This document shows positions 47,470 to 59,484 of a DNA stretch of 64,000 bases, in pieces. The notes under the pieces are model-generated. The model worked only from the letters and a program-made list of their open reading frames with translations. It did no database searches and was not told the DNA's origin. The position numbers and the translations under genes were made by a program. Every line of letters begins with the position of its first letter. Position 1 is the stretch's first letter. This DNA is from Coriolopsis trogii (lineage: Eukaryota; Basidiomycota; Agaricomycetes; Polyporales; Polyporaceae), in the NCBI GenBank assembly GCA_020543525.1, contig JAHYIO010000009.1, positions 424,943-488,942 of the forward strand, given 5' to 3'.

Positions 47470-48478
47470 TCATACGCTCATCTTCATGGCGATACTGGGA
47501 TGGGGATCGTAGCCGTCGACGATGACGTCCTCGCTCGTAAAGTCGTCGATGCTCTCCACCTGGCGCGCCCACCTGAGCTTCGGGAACGGGCGCGGCTCGC
47601 GCGCGAGCTGAGTGCGGAGCGCGTCGACGTGGTCGCGGTAGACGTGCGCGTCGCCGAGCTGGATGACGAGCTCGTGCGGCTCGGTGTGCGTGACGTGGGC
47701 GACCATGTGCGTGAGGAGCGCGTAGGAGGCGATGTTGAAGGGGATGCCGAGCCCGAGGTCCGCGGAGCGTTGGTACATGAGGCAGGAGAGCTTTGGGCGC
47801 GCGTGGGGGTCGGACGGGGGCGGGAGGTGGACGTAGAACTGGCACATCATGTGGCAGGGGGGCAGCGCCATCTCGGGGATCGCTGGTCGTCGCGCGCATG
47901 AGGATGCAGTCTGAGGGACGGGGAGCGGGGACGGACACACCTGCGGGGTTCCATGCGCTGAGGATGATGCGGCGGTCGGTCGGGTCCGTCTTGATCTTGT
48001 GGATGCACTCCTGGAGTTGGTCGACGCCCTTGCCGGTGTAGTCTGCGTCGCAGTCCTCGTACGGCGCGCCAAAGTGCCGCCACTGGAAGCCGTACACGGG
48101 CCCGAGGTCGCCCTCGCGTCGGTGGCCGAGGCCGCGCTTGTCGAGGAACTCCTTCGAGCCGTTGCCGTCCCAGATCTTGATGCCCTTGGCGGAGAGCTGC
48201 TTTGCGTCGGTGCAGCCGCGGACGAACCAGAGCAGCTCTTCGACGATGCCGCGGAGAAAGGTGCGCTTGGTGGTGAGGAGAGGGAGGGTGGAGTCTGCGA
48301 GCGAGAAACGGAGGTTGGGGGGTGCAAAGATGGAGAGAGTGCCGGTGCCGGTGCGGTCTGGGCGGACGGCGCCGGTGTTGATCACATCGCGGATGAGATT
48401 GAGGTATTGGTGTTCGTCGTGTGCACGCGTCGAGGACTCGGGGGCGGCGGGGGCGGGGGCGGGGGCGGGGATGGACAT
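47470..48478 (-). CDS. Thymidylate synthase
   Basis: Converts dUMP to dTMP using methylene-tetrahydrofolate; essential for DNA synthesis. Two exons, 48478-47941 and 47882-47470, give 316 residues, the normal size. Motifs: [13 protein letters not shown] near the N-terminus, [31 protein letters not shown], then after the intron [12 protein letters not shown] with catalytic Cys about 189, [16 protein letters not shown], and [10 protein letters not shown]. The N-terminus has an Ala-Pro run ([16 protein letters not shown]) encoded by a GGGGGC-type repeat at about 48440-48470. It ends MKMSV at TGA 47472-47470. Convergent with the G-alpha gene, about 290 bp between stops. Confidence 0.95.
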
Positions 48479-48686
48479 CGCGGTGGCGGAGAGAGACAGA
48501 ACGCGTTGTTTGGCTGTGTGGACGCGTTCTCTGATTCTCCTTCGCGGTCCCGTGACCTCATCGCACGCTGAGACATAATCTGGGCATGTATTGTCACACT
48601 ACTACTTCCAATTACACTTATGGGACTGGGCATACAATCAGACAGAGCGTTCTCTACCTCCTTCCGTACCACTGAGGTGTACTCGG

Positions 48687-51236
48687 TCAGTCTCCTCTCC
48701 TCTTCTTCGTTGGACTATGGGATGGACTGGCTATGCTCGTCCGCCGCTTCCGCAACCTCGTGGTCCGGCCAGGCGCAGGAGCAGGCTCCGTCTCCGTGAG
48801 CCTGACGATGGCAGCGGAGAGCACCCGTGTCAATGCGGTACTATGCGCCTGCAGCAGTGCACTGACCGCGGCCGTCCTCTTCACCTGAGGCTCCGTGGAA
48901 TGTGGTTGTCCGGTTGACTGGTCGCCACTGCCAGATGGCACAGTGCCGGCAGCTGCTGCACCTGGAGCGTCAGAACCATCCACAGCGCGGCCTGTGTTCC
49001 CTGCAGAGACGACGTTAGAAGGCCCAGCCCCTTGTGCCGTCTCTGCAGCAGAAGCCGCCGCGTTCGCCTGGGCAGTCGGCGGCAACAGCCACGTATCGAG
49101 CATCGCCCACCACCTCTCCTTCGTCACCTCGCACATCCTCCGCACGCTCCCCGTGCACGTCTCGCAGAACCCGATCGACGGCCAGTCGACCGCCGCGAGC
49201 ACGTCCAAGCTGCAGACCGGGTCCAGCCGATACTCGTCCGCCAACAGCCGCTGCCCGACCCCGTTGCTCCACGCCAGCACACACCCGCCCCGCGCCTTCT
49301 CGCAGCGCGCGCGCGACTCCGCGGGGCACGTGTGGCGCGCGATTCGGCCGTCGGCGAGCGCGGACAGGGCGCTCTGCGGAGAGAGCACGATGGCGCGCCA
49401 CGCCTCCTGCAGCCGCTCGCGGGCGACGAGGACCGCGAGGAGGTCGCCGTCGCTCAGGAATTGCGTGCGTGCGTGCTTGCTGGCGTCGATGATCCCGCCC
49501 AGCGGCCGCTCGGCGCGGACGAGCTCGTAGAGCGCCCGCTTGCGCACTTGGGGGACGTCGTAGTGGCGCGCGGCGAAGAGGGCTTCGTCGGCGCCGGGCA
49601 GACGTGAGGGGTTCCGCAAGAGCGCGGCGAGGGAGGATGACCAGATGGCGCGGAGGTAGGCCCTGGCGACCTCTATCACCCGCGGGGCGGCGAGCTGGTC
49701 GTTTAGGGAGATGCGGATGAGCGTCATGAGCTGTGGCGTGGTGAACGAGTACACGTCTTGTGCCCGGACGGCTTTGTCACTGTGGGCGACGGTGCGGAGG
49801 AAGAGGTCCAGTGCGTCGTGGTCAAACTCCATCTTGATGTCGTAGACCTTGATGTTCCCTATGCACGCGATAGCGGTAGAGGCTTGCGCGGTGAAGTTCG
49901 ACGTGTACTTGTGCACGGTGGCGATCTGCACCTTGTACATCGCACGGCCTAGTCGGAAGATCGCATGGCCGTTGGAATCCCAGACCGGGAACTTGAACGC
50001 CGTGTACACCTGCTCGTAGCCATCCTCGGCCTCGTCGGCAGCTGCGTCACCGAAAAGACTTGCCGGCACCCTCCCTGGGACGGGGGTCGCTATGATCGAC
50101 CGAAGGTGAGTATAGGGACAATATAACTGCTGTAGTCACGCACCAAGGCTATGATCCTCTCCCTCATCTTCACTTTCACCCTCGTCCCGGTTCTTGCCCT
50201 TGGTCTGTTCTTCGTCCTGACAGCGGACTCTGGGAGCATGCCACTGCTTCTCGGACCGCGACTGCGTATAACAACAGTGAGGCTGGCGCTCAACACCTCG
50301 GTCTGCTCTGCGGCCATGAGAGCGAGGATGGACGATCGAGTCCCCTTCTGCACTCCAGAGGGCATCCACAATCTCCTGCGCGCTCAGCTCCGCGTACTCT
50401 CTAGCGCCGAGGGCCAGCTGGTTAGAGTCCTTGCGCGCCTTCTCCCAGAGGGGAGGAAAGTCCCTCCTGACGTCTTCAGGCGGGAACCAGCCGAGCTTCC
50501 AGACCCCGAAGGCGAGCACGAGGTCAGGCGCAAACGGGTGGTGGACCGTGTTCTGAGACTGGGACGGGTGCGCGCCCTGAGGGGCAGACCGGAACAGGGG
50601 CAAGGCTGGATTCCAAAACTTCCAGCTGCCGCTGTGGCGGACGTAGATCGTTCGTTCGTTGCGCTTGCGAGAGGTCACCGTCCAGAGGTCACCGTCGTGT
50701 CCGATATGGTCGGGTGGCCGGCCGGATTCGTGAGCGACGATGGATAACCAGAGGTAGTGGAGCGGGAGTGGCTCGATCTCGAGCTCAGCTTCCGGTTCTG
50801 ACACGGACGGCGCGGGGGTTGGCGAAGAGAGCATGCGCGCGAGAGAGAGGGAGACGAGACGGTGCTTCGCTGCGTCGGGGACGGAGTAGAACTTGCGTAG
50901 CTTTGGCTGGGTGCTGGTGGGCTGGTACATGGCGCGGTCTGTATCGGCGTTGCGGAGACAGAGAAGCTCGACGTCGAGAGTGATGGAAACCTCATTCTTG
51001 TCGCAGTATGCTTCAAGCTGATCGAGCTCTTCGCGCAGGACTGGGCAGCAGCAGGGCAGAGTACGGTGGCGGAGCGGTGGCGTAACCAGAAATGAGTCCT
51101 CCCGTTCAAACGAGGGTGAAGCACGGACAGGAGACTCACGAGGATAAAGCTTCTCGGACTTGTGTATGTGCAACAGCAGTTTGGGGAAATGCGTCTTGAC
51201 ATGTTCCGCAAGGGCGGTGGCGGCTGTTCGGGCCAT
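48687..51236 (-). CDS. BTB-like domain protein with long N-terminal region (three-exon model)
   Basis: Exons 51236-51140, 51040-50144 and 50089-48687 give 798 residues. The long 3' frame has no ATG at its beginning, but a 54-nt intron (GTGCGT...CATAG) joins it in phase to the upstream frame, so I read one gene. The start ATG 51236 (MARTAATALAEHVKTHFP) was chosen because the upstream frame opens with TTG. The N-terminal half is unrecognised and ends in an acidic stretch (GESEDEGEDHS). The third exon resembles Agaricomycete BTB proteins: FKFPVWDSNGHAIFRLG, VIEVARAYLRAIW, ALFAARHYDVPQVRKRAL, CETCTGSVRRMCEVTKERWW. The C-terminus is basic with nuclear-import-like motifs (TRLRKRR, KKRRGD). Two separate genes remain possible. 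Confidence 0.6.
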
Positions 51237-53149
51237 GTCGTCTGCTCCAGGGACCAAGGGCACGCGTGCAGTCAAGTCAAGTATGCGATGAGCGACGATT
51301 GACAGGTTACGCAAAGATGCCGAGGAGGAGATGTGGAGGGTGGGCGGACGTGAGATGGAAAGTGTTTGGTGGGTGGTAGTTTGAAACGGCGTTGAGTCGA
51401 AACGGATGATAAAAGGCTGTAGGCGTGGCCTAGCGACATGCCGCTATTTGTTCAGGTTGGGATCGGATGCGACCGAATGCGCGCAGTAGTTCATGCTCCT
51501 GCCCGATTTGTTCTGAAGGACGACCGTCAGTAGTAGTGATCAAACAAGGCGCGTAGACAAGAGTCGAGAGGGAGGAGATCCCATGCTTGTCGCCGTGTTG
51601 TGGCGGAAGCAAAAGTGCTTGAGTCCTAGTCCTTTACTGGCATCGCGAGTAAGAATAGGACTAGTGGAATTTGAGCGAGAGCAAGGACGTGTAGGAACGC
51701 GGACGGTGGTACACGTTACCGAGGCGGGCGTGTACCTCAAATATGTCGGGGCGGGCTGTGAGACACGGGGTCTCAATTCATGCACGAAAAGCGCAGATCG
51801 CATGCAGATGCCCGACACTCCTCTGCCTGACGAGTTGAAAGGATTCGTGTGGATGAGCGAGAAACAGCGACGACATTCGTTCCCGTTCGGGCCGGTAGGT
51901 TCTGTCTGCACGTGACTGGCTATCGACTTGCAGACTCAGAGACTCAGACTCCGAGTTGTTTGACCACAACGACTGCCCTTGCCACTCACTCACTCTCTTC
52001 ATCCACTCTGCTCTGTACCAAGCCACCCACAGAAAGATTGACACACGGCTGTTTGTCCGCGCAATGTAGTAAGAATGTCTTTGGGTGAGTACTGTCCCTG
52101 CGTATACATAATGGCGGCGCCCTATCGCTCGATCTTCGAGTGCTCATAATCCCTGAGCTACCCTTTGAGGTAGGGCCGGCGCCCTGCCTGCTGCCGACGA
52201 CAACGGACAGCCCATCAAGGCCTGTAAACATCTGCCGTCGTCGTGGCTCATCGCGCCACCGGCGTTCGGTATGGTCGGCAGGCTCTCTCCAGGCGTGAGA
52301 GGTTTGGCCATGTGTCAAACACCGGTTGCATACCACCATTGGCAGGTTTGCCCTGTGGGAAGCCAACCACAGTATCTGTCTTTGTTGTCGGACTATCGAG
52401 TACGAGGGGCGCCGTCTGTTGTCTTTTCCACCATGCGATCCTAGAGCAATGCTGATGTGTTTCATACTAGCATAGGGCTCCGACTAGACTTTGTCACATG
52501 CTGCCCCGATCTTCCATTGCATGCTCGCTGTGGCGCGATTTCTGGACCGTGGACTCTCTCGCAATGCCGCTGACAGGGAATGTGTCGCCCGTTTATACCG
52601 CCATGCGGACGTAAGGCGTCATATTCGACTTTCCAGATGCTTTGCCAGATGCTTTGTCCTAGGACGCGCCGGCTACATGGGAACTAGAGGGCCTTGACTG
52701 AGTTACCTGGCATTTGTCGCGCACGACTGATCGTTACTGAGAAGCTCAGAACCTCAGTGACGATCAGGCAATCGCATGGGGCGTTTCTCCATAGAATCCC
52801 GGCGAGTGCCTTTAGGCGCGGAGCCGAAGCAAGATACACGTCTTCGAAACCCAAGTAGCCATCTGCATACAAGTAGCCGCCTCCCTCTTGCTTGTCATAT
52901 ATGCAGATGATATTTCTCAACCATTATAGTCCCTTACGACGATTGACACATTCGCTTTCGTTCACTATTGTGTCCCCCGTTGCGCTATGATATCCCGATG
53001 CCGCAACTTGGTATAGGTGTAGTAGGGTTCCTTTTCAAATATAACTCCCGTTCTCCAAGTACGCTCAGCTGTTCAGAATCCGCGAGGATAAAGGGAATCG
53101 GTGCGTGCACTGTGAATCTCGACAGGCTCCATTCATTTGTATCCTCACC
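51237..53149. other. 1.9-kb interval, nothing recognised
   Basis: No supportable gene. ORFs such as 51583-51915 and 51986-52465 have no motifs or splice partners. Confidence 0.45.
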
Positions 53150-54231
53150 ATGTCTCCCACTCGAGCGTACGCTCCGGGTGTCGGTCCTTCTTCCACTCCA
53201 GTTCCACCCACAACCACACTCCTTCGAAGAACGCCCTCACACGATCAGCACACTATCACTGTCACCGTTACCTTTCGCGAATCCCGCGTCGAATCGGGGA
53301 CGGTGGACGCATTCTTGACCAGCGCCACGACGTCGAGCGTTCCGACGACAGCAATCGGGGCGAATGGTCATCTTCAAACACCCCCGGTACCTCCCATGCC
53401 GGACACGATGCCGTCGACCGTCGGCGATCCGTCCACAAAGTCTCTGAAGTCGGCGTTTGTCGCGCTCACTGTCGTCCTGAGCCTGTTGGGGCTCAGCATG
53501 CTGTTGGCGATCGTGTACACCCTGCGACGTCGCCGATCGCAACAAATGGACGCGTTGCGTCACGGTCGGTCCGGTGAGTTGACCCTATGTCTAGTTTCTG
53601 TTGTGCGAACGCTGACGAGGATTCCTGGTCTATAGGTGGTACAGACGTCGAAGTGGGATCCGACTCGCAGACGAGCGCAAGCATGAGTGCGCGCTGGATC
53701 AGTGGATGTTCCTTCGACCATGCACAGATCAACCAACCGCAATCTGCGAAATTATCTGCGAAATTCTCCCCCTCCAGAGCATCCACTTACCTGCCTTCAC
53801 GCTCGCAGAGACTTTCGCATAGCTTCTCTGATTCCCACTCTATCTCTGCCGCCACGTACACTCCCACCCACACATCTCCCTCTGCATCCTCGCGCGCTGC
53901 GTCCACACATCCGCTGGTAGACTCGGGTTCGGTGATATACATCGCGGGATCTGTACCTTCCAGTCATGACCGGCTTCCTTCGTACTCGACGCTCGACCCG
54001 GCGCAGAACGTCGCGGTGCCGCCGGAAGCGCACAAGCCGTCGTCGTCGTTGTGGCCGTTCAGGCTGCACGTAGGAGACGACGTCCGTGCGCCGTCTGCTT
54101 CCCGGGCCGTGTCTGTGCGAAAGTCGACGTCGCGGACGCGGACGCGGAACTCGGCAGGCCGCCTGCAACCGAAGTGCTCGCTGGGGATTGTGATCCCTGA
54201 CCGTGGTTCGTGCGTGCCGGATCGTTCTTGA
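53150..54231 (+). CDS. TM-1: Ser/Thr/Pro-rich single-pass membrane protein
   Basis: Function unknown. Two exons, 53150-53573 and 53636-54231, give 339 residues. The N-terminal part is rich in Ser, Thr and Pro (start MSPTRAYAPGVGPSSTPVPP) without a classical signal peptide. One strong transmembrane helix lies at about residues 108-128 (FVALTVVLSLLGLSMLLAIV), followed by a stop-transfer cluster YTLRRRRS. The cytosolic tail is Ser-rich and contains basic Ser/Arg/Thr repeats (SVRKSTSRTRTRNSAGR). The layout fits a fungal cell-surface sensor-like protein (inference). A second gene 3 kb downstream shares the helix, tail and 3' flank but not the N-terminal part. Confidence 0.65.
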
Positions 54232-54405
54232 GTGATTCGAGGAGTAACGCTGTTTAGAAGTATAGATTCCCGTAACACCCGCTGCGCGGTCCGTTTGTGT
54301 TGCTCGTCGCTCGTTTGACTGTCTTGCTTTGGACTGCCTAGTGTATCGCATACCCGAGCTCGTGCGCGGGTCTAGTGTATATTGTAGAAACTTGCCGTGT
54401 ATTCG
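53461..54405 (+). repeat. Segmental duplication, copy 1
   Basis: From the transmembrane coding segment of TM-1 through its stop and about 170 bp of 3' flank, this sequence matches 56337-57240 with small indels. Identity continues past the stop codon, so it is a DNA duplication rather than protein-level conservation. Confidence 0.85.
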
Positions 54406-56103
54406 CAAGCGGCTTTGCAACGGGCGGGTTGGGATACAGAGAGCGGGACAGCGAACAGAGAGAGAGGGTTGGGAGTCGCGAGCTATCGATGGTGGCGATC
54501 ACCAGAAGAGAACACATGTACTAAGAGAGTCGGGGGAGTCGCCATCTACTCGGAAAGGGAATAAGTACGGCACGAGTCAAGCAACTATGGGAGTCCGTGA
54601 GGCTCGTGTAACGGCGGGGCCGAAGCTGCCCTCAGGCGGATGGACGCCACCATCTAGGATGCATCCACTCTACTAGTACATATCTACGTATCCAACAAGG
54701 TGGCAACTCTCAAGCGCAGACAAGGACATATGTACGCAGGGCGCCTATGCACTGGCCCTTGGAGACGGCCTTGTCGGAGCGCGCAGTGCAAGTGCACATT
54801 TCTACCATCGCCATCCATCCTGATGTTCCTCTGTAGATCTTATCTCACAGCCGCTTGCTGAATGCAAGCTCAGTGCAATATATCCACATTGTCACCAGCG
54901 ATCTGAGAACACTTCGCGTCGCTGGATAGCAATATCAGGATGTGGGGAAGGTAAGTGGCAGAGTGAGCCTCATGTCGCAGAAGGATAGGCCACCGGGCTT
55001 GCCGCCTCGAGGGATTGTGGTGGGTCGTGCTGGATCTGGCCGGGTTGCACGGCTAAACTGGACTTGACAGAGGTGCGCATTCATCGACTGGCTGTCATCA
55101 CCAGTACTCCTACCATGCGCTTTCTCCAAGACGAATTCGTCCTGGAACGGATCAGGTACTGTAAGTCCTTCTATGACTCCAGGATGGTCTGCTCGACTTT
55201 TATCGTGCTTTGACCTTACAGGCCTCCTGAATTGAGCGACTTGTTATCGGAATCGAAGAGCACTTGAAGAATATCCGTGGCTGAACCAATACCACGGTCT
55301 ACGCTCCGAGTGCGGAGCGGTACTTGGCACTGAGCATCGTGGATGTTGGGGACGAGGCAACTGCAATGTCACGCCTTGCGACATGTCGATTAGCTCAAGA
55401 TTGGGTCAAGGTAGGAAGTGCGTTCACTGTTACCAACGTCCTCATTCGTCGTTGCAAGGGAGGCTCTACAGCAAAAAGCTTGTCACTGGCGCTGAACGCG
55501 CGAAATGAATCCAGAAAATGCTGGAAAACCTAAAATGCCCCGCCCGTGTTTCTCATCGTATACTCCCTCTCGAACTGCATGAGTACGCTTCCGTACCTTG
55601 CGCTTTGGCACCGTCACTGAAAATTTGCATCTAGTATAGGGCTGTGATCGCTCTTTGTAGCAATCAACAACGTTATGCCTGCAAATTACTGCGAAGCTGT
55701 GCTTGATGCTGGAGGATGGTTGGATATCCGATGCAAGTCGCCACCCACTCGGCGTAATTCAAGGACTGATCATCCGCTCTCGGGCAGTGCAGCTATTTAT
55801 ACTGCTCCCTTGTCGAGCCTAAGGCTCAGTCGAACGAGGTGAGCGCAGTCGCTGCGCTGGATGAACAGAACCACCGGAAAGATAGATACTTGGGTATGCT
55901 GAAGTACGCTCGTGAAGCCGAAGCCCCCAACGCTCCGCATGGTACATGGGCGGCTGGGGAGCAATGCGACTGGAAGGTCCACAGACGGGTCCCATCAATG
56001 CTTCGTGCTCCGGGCTGTATAAGCCTTGCAAGATGCTGACGACCTGCAGCACACGTCCCCCAGGTAGACGCCTCGTTCCTCGAACGCTTTCGCTCCTACC
56101 ACG
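54232..56103. other. Spacer between the duplicated membrane-protein genes
   Basis: 1.9 kb; the first about 170 bp belongs to the duplicated unit. The rest has no recognised gene or repeat. Confidence 0.45.
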
Positions 56104-56723
56104 ATGATCTCCAGGTCTGTAGCCCTGACTTCGCTCCTGGCGGCCTTGCCGGTCTCCACCGTGCTCGGTGGACAGATTCCAGCAGTCAACGGAGTCACGG
56201 GTGACACTGACACCATTCCGACGGAGAACAAGTTCAAGGAAGCTGACATTGAGCCCGCCGCGACCACACCTGGAAAGCTCCGTGTGGTCGAGAACAGTGG
56301 CGTTTGCCAACTCGGAAGCCTGAGGACGGCTGTGGTCGCGCTCATCGTCGTCCTGAGCATACTGGGGCTCAGCATGCTGTTGGCGATCGTGTACACTCTG
56401 CGACGTCGCCGATTGCCACGATTGAACGCGTTGCTTCGCGGTGAGTTGGTTTTATGTCCAGTTTCTGTTGTGCGAACGCTGACGAGGTTTCCTGGTCTAT
56501 AGGTGGTACAGACGTCGAAGAGAGATTTGACTTGCAGACGAGTGCAAGCATGGGTGCGCGCTGGATCAGTGGATGTCCCTGCGACCATGCACAGATCGAC
56601 AAGCTGCGAGATTCTCCCCCACCAGAGCATCCACTGACCGGCCCTCACCTTTGCAGAGACCTTCGCCTAGTTTCTCTGATTCCCACTCTATCTCTGCCGC
56701 CACGTATACTCCCGCCCACATGA
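56104..56723 (+). CDS. TM-2: duplicate membrane protein with a different N-terminus and shifted tail
   Basis: Exons 56104-56440 and 56503-56723 give about 185 residues. The N-terminus is a clear signal peptide (MISRSVALTSLLAALPVSTV) and a short ectodomain unrelated to TM-1. The helix VVALIVVLSILGLSMLLAIV and YTLRRRRL match TM-1. After the intron the tail matches TM-1 up to about 56600 (GARWISGC), then a net deletion shifts the frame. TM-1-like residues (SFSDSHSISAATYTP) continue in another frame to about 56914, while the spliced frame stops at 56723. Either a shortened tail is used or the gene is decaying. A further stop (TAG after WPFK) truncates the alternate frame. Confidence 0.55.
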
Positions 56724-57240
56724 CATCTACCTCTGCGTCCTCGCGCGCTGCGTTCACACATCCGCTGTTGGACTGGGACTCGTTGATATACAACCGGGGA
56801 TCTGTACCTTTCAGTTATGGCCGGCTTCCTTCGTACTCAACGCTCGACACGGCGCGGAACGTGGCCGTGCCGTCGGAAGCGTACAAGTCGTCTTTATCGT
56901 GGCCGTTCAAGTAGGAGACGAGGTTCGTGCGGCGTCTGTTCGGACGCCGACGGTGAGGTCGCGGAGGCGGAACTCGGCGGGGAGCCTGCAGCCGACGCAC
57001 CCGTTGAGGATTGTGATCCCTGACCGTGGTTTGTGCGCGCTGAGCTCGCCCCGGATCGTTCTTGAGTGATTCGAGGAGTAACGCTGTTGAGAAGTATAGA
57101 TACCCGTAACACCCGCTGCGCGGTCCGTTTGTGTTACTCGTCGCTCATTTGACTGTCTTGCTTCGGACTGATTAGTGTGTCGCATACCCGAGCTCGTGCG
57201 CGGGCGTAGTGTATGTTATGGAAACTTGCCATGTACTCGT
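56337..57240 (+). repeat. Segmental duplication, copy 2
   Basis: Partner of 53461-54405, same orientation, about 2.9 kb downstream. Similarity includes the intron (GTGAGTT...CTATAG) and the 3' flank (CACCCGCTGCGCGGTCCGTT). Indels relative to copy 1 break the tail frame. Confidence 0.85.
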
Positions 57241-58001
57241 ATGCTGTCTTCGTATTCGAAGAGAACACTGAGTTGAGGGACCCAATTCCAGCTGTGTGAC
57301 CGTACGGTGGGCTTGGTCGTGGAGTCTACGTGGGAGTTACGGCGGATAGGACGCGTAGTTGAGTTGCAGGTATGGCATGGTTTACGTACGAGTAAACGGC
57401 TGCGAGCGGCGGATAAATACGGGCGGTGACGAGGGCGGTGGAAGCTCGCAGCCTGAGTGCGTAGACCGAGACTGTTGCAAGAGATGACGGCATGGGGGTG
57501 CGATAACCGTATGAACGTCGGCTGAAATCGTCTGCCAGATACGTGAACGAGAGGTCGACGCGACCGCCTTCACGCTCCTGGCCCGTCGCGGCGCACGTCG
57601 TGAAGCAGTTGGCGAGGCGGAGGCGGAGGCTGGGCACTCTGATCACGGGACCAGGAAAACGTGCAGCTGGCAAGCGTTGTCCTCCAGCGGCCCTCACCGT
57701 GCTCTGCATCTTCTTTCACCGACGACGCGTTCTGCTCGCCCGGCGCGACAACGAGCGCGGATTCAACCTCGACGACGACGACAGACGCTTGGCAGGGATC
57801 AGACGCAAGCGAGTCGGAGCCACGAGGACTGTGCCTCGTCCCAGCGCCTGTTTGTTTTCTCATTCGTTTCGACATCGTTCGTGAGTGCGCGTGCGCAGGA
57901 TACCCCGCCTTCCTCTTCTCTCCTCCTCGTCCTCGTCGTCGCCGTCGTCGTCCTCGATCCCGCCCGGCCTCTGAGCTCGACGTCCTCCGCGTGCTGTCGG
58001 G
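57241..58001. other. Intergenic, nothing recognised
   Basis: 760 bp upstream of CHS7. The last part is C/T-rich with (GTC/CGT)-type runs near 57925-57960. No gene recognised. Confidence 0.45.
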
Positions 58002-59484
58002 ATGACCCGCTTCGGGGACTTTGCCCCTCTCTGCCACCAGGTGCCTTCGTACCCCTGGTGCAATCTCTTCTACCGCCAGGTACCGCCCGACGCTTTCTCT
58101 TATCCTCCTCTGCTCATCTCCTCTGCCCCAGCTGCAACAACACAATCCGTCGGTCCTCGTCGGTCGCTCTGCAAACTCCACCGTTGCCCCCGTAGGCATC
58201 AACCCAGAATGTGCCATCCCCCGTGTGGGCAATGACAGTTCGCTCGCCAACATCGCCAACATCATCGCCTGCGGCCTCAGCATCCTCTTCCTCGTCTTTC
58301 TCATCGTCCTCACAAGTCGCAGAAGAGCTGCAGTCGGTCAGTCCTTTCTCTTTTTCTCCATCTGTTTTCGATTTTTCCCTGCCCATATCGTCCATCACCT
58401 GTCTCCCACTGCCGTCTATACCGCTCGGTCTCGCGCTCGGTCTCGTTCATTTGGACGAGGCCCATCTCCACTCTGTCTCGATCCACCACTACAGGGCCAC
58501 CCATCCCCAACGCACTCCCTAGCCCTCGGCGCATCCGTTCTCTACCCCAGCTCCCTTCCGATACTCATCCCAATCCTTAGGTCGCATCGAGTTCCGCCTC
58601 TTCATCGTCCTCTACCTCATCACCCTCCCTCTCCAACTCATCTCGACCGGCTCTTTCCTCGAGCAAGGCTCAACAGCCCTCACCGCCCTCACCGCCATAC
58701 ACGCAGGCTTCGTAGCCGCCACCTTCTGGGCCCTCCTCGGCAACGCCATCGTCAGCACACAGGTAGTTGAAGACGGCACCATTAGCTCCTTGCTCGTACG
58801 TGCCGTTATCCGTCCCAGCTACCCTCCCTCATCCGTTCCCCTAGCCCTTTGATTTCTTCATTGCCGCATTCTTTGCTGCCACAACCTACATCGCTCTCGA
58901 TGTCGGCTTCACCTTCACATCCGTATTCGGCCCTTCAGATCCCCCCGCGGACCTTCATAGCATTCCTCTCTTCGTCTTGACCAGCATATGGCCCGGCGCG
59001 TGAGTCGTCTCTCTTCCTTCTCTCACCCTCATCTCACCCGCCCTCGTCCTCCAGCGCCGCACTATTGTACTTGGTGATCATGATGTACGTCGTCCTCGGG
59101 ATGCTCAACGAAGTACGCCCGATGTGGTACTACGTCCTCGCCGCCGTCCTCTTCGTCCTCAGCCAGCTCGACTACTTCCTCTTGAGCAAGGTCATCTGTA
59201 ACGTGCGTCCGACTGATCCCTTCCATGCCTCCCCCGCACTGACGCTCCCTTCCCTGCCTCTAGGGTGCACAGCACAAGATCGACGGATCATTCGTGGCCA
59301 CCATTCTCGAGACCGCCGCCGTCGGCGTGCTCTTCATGGCATGGCGTAGTATCACCGAGGGTGCGTTTTCCCTATGCCGATCAGCGGGTTGCCTCCCTGT
59401 CAACTTGACTTCCTGTCGTATCTCGCTGACGTTCCATCACTGTCCACAGAGTCGTGGGAAGACGAGGTGTACTACCCTCGGTGA
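58002..59484 (+). CDS. CHS7: Chitin synthase export chaperone CHS7
   Basis: ER membrane protein required for exit of class IV (CHS3-type) chitin synthase. Seven exons: 58002-58079, 58132-58336, 58581-58795, 58845-58999, 59055-59202, 59264-59360 and 59450-59484, for 310 residues, the usual size. The diagnostic N-terminus is MTRFGDFAPLCHQVPSYPWC followed by NLFYR. Seven hydrophobic segments follow, including IANIIACGLSILFLVFLIVL, RLFIVLYLITLPLQLISTG, LTAIHAGFVAATFWALLGNA and WYYVLAAVLFVLSQLDYFLL. The C-terminus is SWEDEVYYPR. The third intron position carries a 244-nt intron. Only about 4.5 kb from the telomere. Confidence 0.93.
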
